Source: Natrinema marinum (GTDB lineage Archaea > Halobacteriota > Halobacteria > Halobacteriales > Natrialbaceae). Taken from it: a DNA stretch of 64,000 bases. The notes under the pieces are model-generated. The model saw nothing but the letters and a program-made list of their open reading frames with translations, made no database searches and was not told where the DNA came from. Both the position numbers and the translations under genes were made by a program. Of the stretch, positions 34,270 through 43,338 are shown in pieces. Positions within the stretch are counted from its first letter, which is position 1, and each line of letters opens with the position of its first letter. The stretch lies in contig NZ_CP100763.1 of the NCBI RefSeq assembly GCF_024296685.1, forward strand, positions 3,038,001 through 3,102,000. Direction: 5' to 3'.

Positions 34270-34491
34270 TCAACAGCACCCGCCGTCGTCGGGCGACCAC
34301 TCGCATGCATCGCCCGTCGTCAGGTCGTTCTCGTCTACGTACGCAGAGAGACACGCGTAGTTACAGAAGTACGCGGGCGATCCACAGTCGTCGGTGCAGT
34401 CGCGGACGCAGATCGGGTCGTGATCGAAGATCCGCGAGCCACAGTACGCACAGGTCTCGTCCGCGTCGGGCGTCTCGATGGTGGTCGACAT
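34270..34491 (-). CDS. Small cysteine-rich zinc-binding protein (DUF7576-like)
   Basis: A 73-residue protein packed with cysteines: CAYC near residue 14, CVRDCTDDC, YFCNYACLS and a terminal GGCC. This layout matches small haloarchaeal zinc-finger proteins of unknown function (DUF7576). The ATG at 34489-34491 gives the usual polar N-terminus MSTTIETPDADET. The TatCt gene upstream on the same strand stops 49 bp before it. Function unknown; binding of zinc is inferred from the cysteine pairs. Confidence 0.8.
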   Translation of the reverse strand: MSTTIETPDADETCAYCGSRIFDHDPICVRDCTDDCGSPAYFCNYACLSAYVDENDLTTGDACEWSPDDGGCC

Positions 34492-34540
34492 ACCCGTGCT
34501 AGGAGTGGGGCCGACGAAAGCGTTTCCCGGCGTGCCGTCG

Positions 34541-36880
34541 TCACTTCGCCGCGGCGTCTTCGGCGTCCGGTTGCGCGGTCGTTCCACCGCCGCCGCCGTC
34601 GAACAGCCGTCCGCCGGCGGTGAGGACGTAGAGCACGGCCAGCCCGATCAGGTAGGTAACCGAGATCGGGATGGCAAAGAGCAACATCATGAGGATGCCC
34701 TCGGGGCTGAAGAAGGCCGCGAGGGCGAAGATCGCGACGACGACCGGCCGCCAGCGCTCGAGCATCATGCGGTAGCTGATGATGCCACCGACGTGGAACA
34801 GCGCCATCGTGACGATGATGTTGAACAGGAAGCCGATGCCGACGGTCGTGAAGATGACGAGCCAGAAGAAGCTCTTGATCCGGTAGGAGATCTCCATCCC
34901 GTTGGCGAGCGCGTCCGAGATCAGATACGAGATGATCGACGGCGCGACCCAGAAGAACCCGAGGTAGGTCCCGACGGCGAAGCCGGCCAGCAGGCCGCCG
35001 CCCCAGAAGATGAACGTTCGCCGGTCGCCGTAGACCAGACCGCGCTCTTTGGCGGCCGGCCAGGCGTAGTACAGTACCAGTGGAAGGGTCGCCACGAGAC
35101 CGGCGAGCGCGCTCACTTTCGCCTCGAAGATGAGCACCTCGACGGGGTGCAGTGCGACGACGATGTCCAGTTCGTTGATGAGCACGTCGAGGCCCTCGGC
35201 GGAACTCAGTTCGGACAGATCGACGCCGTCACCGACGACCTCGACGAGCACGTCTCGAGGCACTCGGCTGAGGAAGAGCTCGAGGATCCTCCTGATCCCG
35301 CCCGAGTAGAGCCAGAAGAAGGAACCGCCCATGACGAGCATAAACAGCCCGACGATGCGGAACACCTTCGAGGTGAGGCTGTTGAAGATAAAGGCGATGT
35401 CGTAGGCGTAGCCGCCGATGTCGTCCTCGGTCGTCTCGTCCTCGGTGAAGGGGTCGAGCATCCCTGCGGCGGTGTTGGCAAAGAGGCTCTCGTCCCCGCC
35501 ACCGCCGCCCCCACCACCGCTCGCCGCGGCGGTTGCCGCTCCGCCCGCGGCCGAGCCATCGCTCTCGGCTGCCGCCTCGAGGGAGTCGAACCGGTCGAGG
35601 ATGGCCTGGGCCTTGTCCCGATCGTCGTCGTACATCGCCTGTCGGGAGTACTCGAGGGCCTGGTCTTCGCTCATGCTCAGGAAGACCTGCGTCGAGATAT
35701 CGGAGATGTCCTCGGCCTCGAGCGTCTCCCAGTCGATGTCCTCGTGGGTGTCGGCGCGCCGGATGTCGTCCTCGCGCGGATAGACCGGCCCCTGCAGGAC
35801 GCGGATCGTATAGCCGAGCAGGACGACGAAGCCGGCGACGAGACTGACGATGGTCCCGACCGCGACCGCGCCGGCGAGGCCGTGGGTGTCCGCCGTCGTC
35901 TCGAGGCCGAGCGGTTCCGTGGGACGGATCAGGTCGGGGAACGCGGGGAAGACCGTCTGGTGGAGGTAGTCGAAGGCCCCCTGCTCGACGGCGACGGTGG
36001 CCGCGGCCGCGACGACCGCTAAGATGGCGCCGAACTGGAGCAGTCGCCATTTGACGTGTCCAGTCCCCGACCCGCCGGATTTCGCGGCCCCGCGCCGCCG
36101 GGCGTTGGAGACGACTTTGGCCAGTCCGAGACTGAACACGTAGAGGACGACCATCGGCGTTGCCCACATGACCTGCGTGAACGGGTCCGGCGGCGAGAAG
36201 ACGGCGCCGAAGATCACGATCGCGACGACGGCGTGTCGCCACTTGTCGCGGAACGTCTCGTAGGGGATGATCTCGGTGTAGGAGAGGACGCCCATGATCA
36301 GCGGCAGTTGGGCGGCGAGCCCGAACGACAGCGTCAGCAGCGCCATGAACTCGGTGAACTCGGTGATACCGAAGCTGGGCTTGATACCGGCGCTGACGGC
36401 GTTGCCCGCGAGGAACGCGAACGCGAAGGGGAAGAAGACGCTGTAGGCGTAGAAGACGCCGAGCGCGAACAACACCAGCGACATCGTCACGAAGCCGGCG
36501 ATGTACCCCTTCGAGATCGGAACGACGCTGTCGTAGCCGCGTCGACGGATCGCCTTGCGGGTGAAAAAGAGAAGTGCGGGAATCGCGACGATGATACCGG
36601 TGATGATCCCGATCTTCGCCTGCAGGAGGATCACTTCGAACGGCGTCCGGGTGATGACGTCGGTCGAGGCGACGACGTTGTCGCTCATCTGCGACGTCGC
36701 GGTCGCCTCGAGGAAGTCCCAGATGACGACGCGAAGCGCGTAAAAGGAGCCGACGAACCCGATGAGGAAGACGATGAACACCTTCTGGAGGTGCTGCTGG
36801 GCACCCGAGAGGAGCGTGCCGATCGTTTCCCGGCCGGTGTTTAGGGCGCGGGCGGTGTCCTCGTCGAGGGCAGAACTCAT
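34541..36880 (-). CDS. tatCt: Double-domain Tat translocase subunit TatC (TatCt)
   Basis: A 779-residue protein made of two TatC domains. The first (about 15-270) contains LLSGAQQHLQKVFIVFLIGFVGSFYALRV and FSPPDPFTQVMWATPMVVLYVF; the second (about 480-750) contains PVEVLIFEAKVSALAGLVATLP and FSPEGILMMLLFAIPISVTYLIGLAVLYVL. Between them lie two more hydrophobic segments and a soluble linker with a Gly-rich run. This fused TatCt, paired with a single-domain TatCo, is a known peculiarity of haloarchaea, which send most secreted proteins by the Tat route. TATA-like GTTGATAAC at about 36903-36910 (minus strand) makes the ATG leaderless. No tatA gene is nearby. Confidence 0.95.
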   Translation of the reverse strand: MSSALDEDTARALNTGRETIGTLLSGAQQHLQKVFIVFLIGFVGSFYALRVVIWDFLEATATSQMSDNVVASTDVITRTPFEVILLQAKIGIITGIIVAIPALLFFTRKAIRRRGYDSVVPISKGYIAGFVTMSLVLFALGVFYAYSVFFPFAFAFLAGNAVSAGIKPSFGITEFTEFMALLTLSFGLAAQLPLIMGVLSYTEIIPYETFRDKWRHAVVAIVIFGAVFSPPDPFTQVMWATPMVVLYVFSLGLAKVVSNARRRGAAKSGGSGTGHVKWRLLQFGAILAVVAAAATVAVEQGAFDYLHQTVFPAFPDLIRPTEPLGLETTADTHGLAGAVAVGTIVSLVAGFVVLLGYTIRVLQGPVYPREDDIRRADTHEDIDWETLEAEDISDISTQVFLSMSEDQALEYSRQAMYDDDRDKAQAILDRFDSLEAAAESDGSAAGGAATAAASGGGGGGGGDESLFANTAAGMLDPFTEDETTEDDIGGYAYDIAFIFNSLTSKVFRIVGLFMLVMGGSFFWLYSGGIRRILELFLSRVPRDVLVEVVGDGVDLSELSSAEGLDVLINELDIVVALHPVEVLIFEAKVSALAGLVATLPLVLYYAWPAAKERGLVYGDRRTFIFWGGGLLAGFAVGTYLGFFWVAPSIISYLISDALANGMEISYRIKSFFWLVIFTTVGIGFLFNIIVTMALFHVGGIISYRMMLERWRPVVVAIFALAAFFSPEGILMMLLFAIPISVTYLIGLAVLYVLTAGGRLFDGGGGGTTAQPDAEDAAAK

Positions 36881-36985
36881 TGGGTTGGGGTAACTGACAT
36901 CCAGTTATCAACCTTTCGAGTGGATACGGGGGGTGAGGGTCGATCGAACGGGCTTCTCACTCTCCGCGGGGGGTCGTAAGAAAAA

Positions 36986-37006
36986 GGCCTATAACCGGTG
37001 GCCTAT
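36986..37006. promoter_or_regulatory. tatCo promoter with repeated GGCCTAT
   Basis: GGCCTAT occurs at 36986-36992 and again at 37000-37006. CCTATAAC (36988-36995) acts as a TATA-like element 25-32 nt before the tatCo ATG (37020), so the repeats overlap the promoter core. Function of the repeat is not known. Confidence 0.45.
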
Positions 37007-37019
37007 CACTAACCCCTAG

Positions 37020-38000
37020 ATGTCGGACGAGCCGGCCGATGGACGCGACGTCGAGGGCCCCGACGAGCCACAGGACGCCCCTGACGAGCGACAGCCAGCG
37101 CCCGCCGACGCCGCCGGATCCGATCCCGAGTTCGACGGGGCTGACCACCTTACTGAGGCCGAACGCGAGGACTTTCCGGACCTCGAGACCGACGGCGAGG
37201 GCGTCGTCGGCGATCGGCCAAACCCCGAACCGACGTATCCCGATCCCGACGACGACATCGGCGGCATCTCGACGCCGCCGGACGACGAGGAGATGCCGCT
37301 GGCCGACCACATCGAGGAGATGGTCCTCCGGCTGGCGGTCGTCCTCCTGTTCGGGGCCGGCGGGACGGCGATCGGCCTGCTGTGGGCGTCCGACGCCATC
37401 CAGTTCGTCTGGGACAACGTCTTCCCCTACGCCGACGGCGAGGTGCCGCCGCCGCACGTCTACCACCCGCTCGAGCTCTGGCTGACCCGGATCAAGATCT
37501 CGTCGCTGCTGGGTATCATGATCGCGCTGCCGGCGTTCGTCTACGAGTGTTACCTGTTCATGCGCCCGGGGCTGTACCCCAACGAGCGCAAGTACTACCT
37601 CGCGGCCGTCCCGACCAGCGTCGTGCTGGCGGCGATCGGGATGGTGTTCTCCTACATCCTCGTCCTGCCGGTTCTGTTCAGGTACTTCACCTACTACGCC
37701 GAGGGGAGCGCGGAGATCGCGTACGCGCTCGGCGAGACGTTCAACCTGATCATCACGCTGACGGGCTTTCTCGCGGTCGTCTTCCAGATTCCGCTCTTTA
37801 TCATGCTGGCGATCATGATGGGCGTGACGACCCGCCGCTGGCTCGCCCAGAAGCGGCTGTACTTCTGGGCGGCGTTCGCCGGTCTGGCGTTCATGTTCGC
37901 GTTCGACCCGACGGGGATGGCCCCCGTCATCGTCGCGGTCACGATGATCCTGCTCTTCGAAGGGACGCTGCTCGTCCTGAAGTGGGTCGGCGTCGACTAG
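37020..38000 (+). CDS. tatCo: Single-domain Tat translocase subunit TatC (TatCo)
   Basis: A 326-residue protein. The first 95 residues are an acidic proline-rich cytoplasmic extension; the TatC core follows with MPLADHIEEMVLRLAVVLLFG, PHVYHPLELWLTRIKISSLLGIMIALPAFVYECYLFMRPGLYPNERKYY and the final FDPTGMAPVIVAVTMILLFEGTLL. Six membrane helices are visible. It recognises twin-arginine signal peptides and forms the translocon together with TatA; TatCo is the essential partner in haloarchaea studied. The multicopper oxidase and DUF4397 proteins in this window carry Tat signals and should be clients. Divergent from tatCt with a shared 139-bp promoter region. Confidence 0.95.
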   Translation: MSDEPADGRDVEGPDEPQDAPDERQPAPADAAGSDPEFDGADHLTEAEREDFPDLETDGEGVVGDRPNPEPTYPDPDDDIGGISTPPDDEEMPLADHIEEMVLRLAVVLLFGAGGTAIGLLWASDAIQFVWDNVFPYADGEVPPPHVYHPLELWLTRIKISSLLGIMIALPAFVYECYLFMRPGLYPNERKYYLAAVPTSVVLAAIGMVFSYILVLPVLFRYFTYYAEGSAEIAYALGETFNLIITLTGFLAVVFQIPLFIMLAIMMGVTTRRWLAQKRLYFWAAFAGLAFMFAFDPTGMAPVIVAVTMILLFEGTLLVLKWVGVD

Positions 38001-38320
38001 ACCGACTCGAGTCGCGATCCGGGCTGTGCCGTTTTGCTCGCGAGTAGTGGCATCCATCGTCGGCCCGTGCCCATTCGGTCGGTCGCCCCGCCCGGCCCAC
38101 CGTCGTATACTGTCCTTATATTCTTCTTATCCGTTCGCATATTGCGGATTCCAGACGATTCGAGAGAGAAAACACACGGTTCGTAAACGATCATCGTTTA
38201 GTAGCTGCATATGTTCTTCTGGAGCGTGAACATCTGAATGATGGCGAGGGAATCTCTCTCAGATTGGCGAGATTGTAAATCGTGTGGACTCGCTCGCTCC
38301 GATTCCGCGGGGTGGGAGCC
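38001..38320. other. 320-bp gene-free stretch upstream of nasA
   Basis: No credible coding frame is seen. The stretch contains the inverted repeat CGCA-TAT-TGCG at 38136-38146 and the 17-bp palindrome at 38184-38200 described separately, both in AT-rich sequence, so it is best seen as a long regulatory region for nasA. Confidence 0.6.
38184..38200. promoter_or_regulatory. Perfect palindrome TAAACGATCATCGTTTA upstream of nasA
   Basis: Eight-base arms surround a single central base. It lies 120 bp before the chosen nasA start. A related sequence, TAAACGGTTACTGTTAT, is found upstream of nirA (41083-41099), sharing the left arm. A shared operator for nitrate-assimilation control is the likely explanation; the regulator is unknown. 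Confidence 0.6.
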
Positions 38321-40462
38321 GTGACCGACCTCGTGCCGACCACGTGTATGCGGTGTGCGGTCGGCTGCGGTCACGTCCAGCAGGCCCCCGAGCGGGGCTA
38401 CGGCCTCGAGACAGTCCGCGGCGACGCCGCCCATCCGGTCAATCAGGGACTGGCCTGCCAGCGCGGCGTCAGCGAGACCGCCGATCCCGACGGTGAGTGG
38501 CTGACCCGTCCGCTCGTGCGTAAGGACGGCGATCTCGTCCCGACGACGATGGAGTCGGCCCTCGAGCGCGCCGCCGAGGGGCTCGGCACCGCACTCGAAA
38601 GCGACGGTGACGGCGTGGCGGTGCTGGGCAGCGGCCAGCAGACCAACGAGGCCGCCTACGCGCTGGGCAAACTCGCCCGCGGCGGCTTCGGGACGCGGTA
38701 CTACGACGCGAACACGACACTCTGTATGGCGAGCGCGGTGACGGCCTACTACGATGCCTTCGGCAGCGACGCGCCGCCGCCGACCTACGACGACATTCCC
38801 GAGGCCCGGAGCCACGTCGTCTGGGGGGCGAATCCGGCGGCCGCCCACCCAGTTATGTTCCGCTGGATCCGTCAGTCGGCCGACGACGACGATTCGGAAC
38901 TGATCGTCGTCGATCCCGTCCACAGCGAGACGGCCGAGGTGGCCGACCACCACGTTCCGCTCGAGCCCGGCGGCGACCTCGCGCTCGCACGAGCGATTCT
39001 CGCTCGCGTGGTCGAGACCGATCGCGTCGACGAATCGTTCGTCGCCGAGGCGACGACCGGCTTCGACGAACTCCGCGCGGAACTACCCGACGCGGCCGAG
39101 GCCGCCGAGATGGCGGGCGTCTCGATGGCCGATGTCGACAAACTCGCCAACGCACTCGAGGATCCCACCCTGCTGTACTGGGGGATGGGCATCAACCAGA
39201 GCGTCAACGGAACCGCGGCCGCGGGTGCGCTCATCGATTGCTGTCTCGCGACCGGCAACCTCCGGCCGGGCTCGGGACCGTTCTCGTTGACCGGCCAGGC
39301 CAACTCGATGGGGACCCGCGTCTGCTCTTCGAAGGGGTCCTGGCCCGGACACCGGCCGTTCGCCGATCCCGACCACCGCCGTGAGGTAGCCGAGACGTGG
39401 GAGGTGCCGGTCTCGCGGTTCCCCGACGATCCCGGTCCGGGACCGGTCGGCATCGTCAACGCGATCGGCGACGAGGTCGAGGCCGTTTACGCCGTCGCGA
39501 CCAACCCCGTCGCGGGCATGCCCGACGCGACGCGCGTTCGCGAGAAACTCGAGGACGCGTTCCTCGTCGTGCAGGATGCCTTCCGCAGCGAGACGGTCGA
39601 GTATGCCGACGTGGTCCTCCCCGCCGCCACGTGGGGCGAGTCCGAGGGGACGACGACCAACATGGAGCGGACGATCTCCCGCGTTCGCGCGGCGACGGAG
39701 ACGCCAAGTGGCGTCCGCACGGACCTCGAGCTGATCGGTGGTCTCGCCGACCGTATCGTCCCGGACCTGTTCGACGAAGTGCTCGAGCCCGCGGCCGTCT
39801 TCGACGAGTTCGCTGCGCTGACCGCCGGCACTCCCGCGGACTGTTCGGGAATCAGCTACGAGCGCCTCGAGGCCGAGCGCGCGGTCCGCTGGCCGGCACC
39901 CGCACCGGACGTCGCGGCGGGGTACCGCTACTACGACGCCACGACGGATGGCGGCGAATCGGCGGAGGCCGAGCCGACCGACGAATCGTGGTCGTTCCCC
40001 ACTGGCTCCGGCCGCGCGCGGTTCTCGAGCGGCGAGGCCCGTCCGCTTCCGGAGCCGACCGACGAGTCCTACCCGCTGACGCTGACGACCGCGCGCCGCC
40101 CGGACGCCTACAACACCGGCGTGCGGACCCGCGAGGACGAGCCGCCGACGGCGCGGGTCAGCCCGGCGACGGCTGCCGCGCTCGCGGACGAACTCGAGGC
40201 CCCCGTCGACGCCTCCGAGGACGCGGACGCCCGGTACGGCCGCGTCGTCTCCCGGCGGGCGTCGGTTACGGTCCGCGTCGAGACCGACGAGGCGATCCCC
40301 GACGGGGTCGTCTGGCTCCCGATCCACCATCCCGACGTGAACGACCTTACGCTGCCGGACGTCGATCCCCGCTCGAACGAGCCCAACTTCAAGCAGTGTG
40401 CGGTCCGCCTCGAGCCACCCCGTGAGCGAGACATCGGCGCGGTCGCCGAAGCGAGCGCCTGA
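38321..40462 (+). CDS. nasA: Assimilatory nitrate reductase (molybdopterin oxidoreductase, NasA)
   Basis: A 713-residue cytoplasmic enzyme that reduces nitrate to nitrite with ferredoxin. The N-terminus has the [4Fe-4S] cysteines CMRCAVGC plus the fourth in LACQRGVS. Molybdopterin-guanine dinucleotide domains follow with NTTLCMASAV, WGANPAAAHPV, GMGINQSVNGT, TGNLRPGSGPFSLTGQANSMG and a C-terminal dimethylsulfoxide-reductase barrel (LTTARRPDAYNTG, LPIHHPDVNDLT). I take the GTG at 38321 (GTGACCGACCTC) as start since MTDLVPTTCMRC is conserved; another GTG lies 13 codons upstream. nirA follows on the same strand after a small opposite-strand gene. No nitrate transporter is present in the interval. 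Confidence 0.93.
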   Translation: MTDLVPTTCMRCAVGCGHVQQAPERGYGLETVRGDAAHPVNQGLACQRGVSETADPDGEWLTRPLVRKDGDLVPTTMESALERAAEGLGTALESDGDGVAVLGSGQQTNEAAYALGKLARGGFGTRYYDANTTLCMASAVTAYYDAFGSDAPPPTYDDIPEARSHVVWGANPAAAHPVMFRWIRQSADDDDSELIVVDPVHSETAEVADHHVPLEPGGDLALARAILARVVETDRVDESFVAEATTGFDELRAELPDAAEAAEMAGVSMADVDKLANALEDPTLLYWGMGINQSVNGTAAAGALIDCCLATGNLRPGSGPFSLTGQANSMGTRVCSSKGSWPGHRPFADPDHRREVAETWEVPVSRFPDDPGPGPVGIVNAIGDEVEAVYAVATNPVAGMPDATRVREKLEDAFLVVQDAFRSETVEYADVVLPAATWGESEGTTTNMERTISRVRAATETPSGVRTDLELIGGLADRIVPDLFDEVLEPAAVFDEFAALTAGTPADCSGISYERLEAERAVRWPAPAPDVAAGYRYYDATTDGGESAEAEPTDESWSFPTGSGRARFSSGEARPLPEPTDESYPLTLTTARRPDAYNTGVRTREDEPPTARVSPATAAALADELEAPVDASEDADARYGRVVSRRASVTVRVETDEAIPDGVVWLPIHHPDVNDLTLPDVDPRSNEPNFKQCAVRLEPPRERDIGAVAEASA

Positions 40463-40601
40463 CGCTCTCCTCGCCGACCCGGCGGGCGACGGCTCGAGGG
40501 AATCCGCGATACGAAGCTCCACGACGCAGGGCTTCGCCGGCGCGGTTGTGACGAGCCCGCCGCGACCGAACTCGAGCGTCTCTCGCTCGATAGTTCGTTC
40601 C

Positions 40602-40871
40602 TCACGCGCGCTCGCGCTCCGTCCACTTCGTATAGAACGCGAGTACCGACGCAACTGCCGCCACGAGTGTCAGGCCGGCGGCGACGTGTTTCCCGGCTCG
40701 AAACGCGTACGCGCCCAGCAGAACGAACGCGATCACCGATAGCCCGGTGCTCGTCGCCGTTCTCCCCCGTTTGCGGTACGCAAAGAGGCCCGAAAGCGCC
40801 GCCAGTAGCGACACCAGTACGAGCAGACCGCTCGCATCAGTGAGCGGCTGTCCGAGCACTTCGATCGCCAT
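40602..40871 (-). CDS. Small membrane protein between nasA and nirA
   Basis: An 89-residue protein with three hydrophobic segments: LLVLVSLLAALSGLFAY, TGLSVIAFVLLGAYAF and AAGLTLVAAVASVLAFY. No family is recognised. The ATG at 40869-40871 was chosen over an upstream TTG. It sits on the opposite strand between the two nitrate genes. Whether it belongs to nitrogen metabolism is unclear. Confidence 0.6.
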   Translation of the reverse strand: MAIEVLGQPLTDASGLLVLVSLLAALSGLFAYRKRGRTATSTGLSVIAFVLLGAYAFRAGKHVAAGLTLVAAVASVLAFYTKWTERERA

Positions 40872-41198
40872 CTGGCCTGATTTTATCGGACGAGTCAATG
40901 TATCTACTGGTCCGCTCGAGAAACCAGCCGGCTCCGGTCGTCACTCGATCCGCTTCCGTGCCGAACGCGTTTGCATTCGCTCATTCTCTTCCCTGTCACG
41001 CGCGACATACGTCCTAATATAGATCATATTCCATTGGAGATACTACGTCCGGGCCCGAACGCGCGGGAAAAACAGATGTTTGTAAACGGTTACTGTTATA
41101 TGGTTTAGAACCATGTTGCTGAAACGTGAATTACGACATGTTCGATGAGGAAATTCGAAGTTTCGAGTCCGATCGTTCGGTCAGTGGGGTGAGGGTCG
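40872..41198. other. 327-bp regulatory stretch upstream of nirA
   Basis: No gene is seen. From 41020 onward the sequence is AT-rich and contains TAAACGGTTACTGTTAT (41083-41099) and, touching it, the perfect inverted repeat ATGGTT-TAG-AACCAT (41100-41114). Both lie 85-116 bp before the nirA ATG. Confidence 0.6.
41083..41114. promoter_or_regulatory. nirA upstream elements: TAAACG half-site and ATGGTTTAGAACCAT palindrome
   Basis: TAAACGGTTACTGTTAT (41083-41099) shares its left arm with the perfect palindrome upstream of nasA and is followed at once by ATGGTTTAGAACCAT, with 6-bp arms. Two adjacent dyads suggest binding of one or two regulators. TATA-like TTATATGG overlaps the junction, so binding would compete with TBP if this is the promoter. 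Confidence 0.5.
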
Positions 41199-42968
41199 AT
41201 GGTGCATAAGAAAGAGGAACTCAAGGAGGGCTGTTACGGCGACGACGTCCGCGAACATCTCCTCGAGTTCGCGGAAAACGGTGGCTACGAGGCGATTCCG
41301 GAGGACGAACACGAGAAGTGGTTCACCCGGTTCAAGTTCTGGGGGCTGTTCCACCAGCGCTCGGGGCAGGAATCGTACTTCATGATGCGACTGACCAACG
41401 CCAGTGGCATCTTAGAGCCCGACCAGTTGCGAACCATCGGCGAGGTCGCCCGCGAGTACGCGAAAGGCCCCGTCGAGAACCCCGAGTTCGGCAACGGCTG
41501 GATCGACCTGACGACTCGCCAGTCGGTACAACTCCACTGGCTCAAACTCGAGGATGTCCCCGAAGTGTGGGAGAAACTCGAGTCGGTCGGCGTCCACTCG
41601 CGCTCGTCGGGCGGGGACACGATGCGCAACATTTCGGGCTGTCCGCTCCACGGCAAAGCCGAGGAGTTCGTCGAGTCCGGCCCGCTCCTCGAGCGTTTCG
41701 AGGAGGAACTTCGCAAGGACGACGCGCTGGCGAACATGCCCCGAAAGTTCAATATCAGCGTCTCGGGCTGTACGGTCGGCTGCGCCCAGGATTCGATCAA
41801 CGACATCGGGTTCGAGCCGGCGACCAAGGAGATCGACGGCGAGGAGGTCCGCGGCTTCAACGTACGTATCGGTGGCGGCCTCGGCGGTCGTCAGCCCCGC
41901 GCCGCGACGCCGCTTGATGTCTTCGTCCGGCCCGAGAACGCCTACGAGGTCGGCCGCGGGTTCGTCGAACTCTACCACGACTACGGCAACCGACAGAACC
42001 GCTCGAAGAACCGCGCGCGGTTCTTCGCCGAGGACTGGGGCATGGAGAAGATTCGCGAGACCCTACAGGACGAATACGTCGACTTCGAGATGCACACAGC
42101 CGGGGAGGACTTCCGCTCCGAGTACACCTACAACGCCGGCCGCCCCGTCGCGGACGGCCAGCACGACCACGTCGGCGTCGGCGATCAGCAGGACGGGCAA
42201 AACTACGTCGGGCTGAGCGTCCCGGTCGGCCGCCTGCCCGCCGAGGACGCCATCGAACTGGCCGATCTGGCCGACGAGTACGGCTCCGGCGAAGTTCGGC
42301 TGACCCGTCGGCAGAACCCCGTCGTCGTCGACGTGGCCGACGACGACCTCGAGGAGCTGCTCGCCGAACCGCTGCTCTCCGAGTACCCGCCGAAACCGAG
42401 CCCGTTCGAGCGCGGCGCGATGGCCTGCACCGGCACCGAGTTCTGCTCGATCGCGCTGACCGAGACGAAAGGCCGGATGGCCCGCATGCTGCGCTGGCTC
42501 AACAAGAACGTCGACCTCCCCGAAGACGTCGGCAAGATCAAGATGCATTATTCGGGCTGTACGGCCGACTGCGGCCAGGCGATGACCGCCGACATCGGCC
42601 TGCAGGGAATGCGCGCCCGCAAGAACGGCGAGATGGTCGAGGCCTTCGACATCGGCGTCGGCGGCGGCGTCGGCGAGAACCCCTCCTTTATCGACTGGGT
42701 CCAACAGCGCGTTCCGGCCGACGAGGCCCCCGGTGCGATCCGGAACTTACTCGAGGCCTACGCCGCTCACCGTTCCGAGGGCCAGACGTTCCGCCAATGG
42801 GTCGAGGCGACGGCCGAGGAACAGCTCGTCGAGTTCTGTACGCCCGAGGAGACCGACTTCGAGGCGCCGTACATGGACGACGCCAAGCAGTCGTGGTACC
42901 CGTTCGCGGAGAGCGAGTCCGCGGCGGCCGCGACGGCCGACGAATCCACAGTGCCATCGGACGACTGA
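41199..42968 (+). CDS. nirA: Ferredoxin-nitrite reductase (NirA)
   Basis: A 589-residue siroheme enzyme reducing nitrite to ammonia. It has the duplicated sulfite/nitrite-reductase layout: two ferredoxin-like halves (WIDLTTRQSVQLHWL and GEVRLTRRQNPVVVDV) and two siroheme/Fe-S domains. The [4Fe-4S]-siroheme cysteines are ACTGTEFC and SGCTADCGQ in the second half; the first half keeps SGCPLHG and SGCTVGCAQ. The end is an acidic/alanine tail. The short ferredoxin-dependent type agrees with NasA. Reading from the ATG at 41199 gives MVHKKEELKEGCYGDDVREH, the family N-terminus. T-rich TCTTTTCGTCTTTCC (42988-43002) downstream may be its terminator. Confidence 0.94.
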   Translation: MVHKKEELKEGCYGDDVREHLLEFAENGGYEAIPEDEHEKWFTRFKFWGLFHQRSGQESYFMMRLTNASGILEPDQLRTIGEVAREYAKGPVENPEFGNGWIDLTTRQSVQLHWLKLEDVPEVWEKLESVGVHSRSSGGDTMRNISGCPLHGKAEEFVESGPLLERFEEELRKDDALANMPRKFNISVSGCTVGCAQDSINDIGFEPATKEIDGEEVRGFNVRIGGGLGGRQPRAATPLDVFVRPENAYEVGRGFVELYHDYGNRQNRSKNRARFFAEDWGMEKIRETLQDEYVDFEMHTAGEDFRSEYTYNAGRPVADGQHDHVGVGDQQDGQNYVGLSVPVGRLPAEDAIELADLADEYGSGEVRLTRRQNPVVVDVADDDLEELLAEPLLSEYPPKPSPFERGAMACTGTEFCSIALTETKGRMARMLRWLNKNVDLPEDVGKIKMHYSGCTADCGQAMTADIGLQGMRARKNGEMVEAFDIGVGGGVGENPSFIDWVQQRVPADEAPGAIRNLLEAYAAHRSEGQTFRQWVEATAEEQLVEFCTPEETDFEAPYMDDAKQSWYPFAESESAAAATADESTVPSDD

Positions 42969-43052
42969 CGGAAACCACCCGCGATCGCTCTTTTCGTCTT
43001 TCCGCCGCGTGCTCGCACACTACTTATCAGCTCGCGGAACGTACGGGGGTGT

Positions 43053-43337
43053 ATGCCGGAAGAAGTACTCTTCAAATCCGAAAGCAAGCACAGCCGGTCC
43101 GAGATCGCGTCGCTGCTCCGTCGCGTGGCGGACAATCTCGATGACGGCGAAGCAATCTCCCTCAAGGCCGGCTCCGAGTCCGTCACCCTCGAGCCGCCGG
43201 CTCACCCGACGTTCGAAGTCAAAGCCGAGCGCGAGGGGCCGGCGGACGCGCCCGGCGAACTCAGCGTCGAGTTCGAACTCGAGTGGGACGAAGCCGGCGA
43301 GGACGGCGGCGACGGTGGAAGTCTGGAAATCGAGTGA
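43053..43337 (+). CDS. Amphi-Trp domain protein
   Basis: A 94-residue acidic protein. It shows the amphi-Trp pattern EEVLFKSESKHSRSEIASLLRRVADNL followed by a strand-rich part VTLEPPAHPTFEVKAERE and FELEWDE. The domain is named from bacterial and archaeal proteins and its function is unknown. TATA-like TACTTATCAG at 43021-43030 lies 23-32 nt before the ATG, so the gene is leaderless. Convergent stop codons of this gene and its neighbour are 1 bp apart. Confidence 0.85.
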   Translation: MPEEVLFKSESKHSRSEIASLLRRVADNLDDGEAISLKAGSESVTLEPPAHPTFEVKAEREGPADAPGELSVEFELEWDEAGEDGGDGGSLEIE

Positions 43338-43338
43338 A

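Noticed and set aside
37997-38194. Minus-strand frame of 65 codons downstream of tatCo
   Set aside because: Overlaps the palindrome region before nasA and has no acidic bias; regulatory DNA is the better reading.
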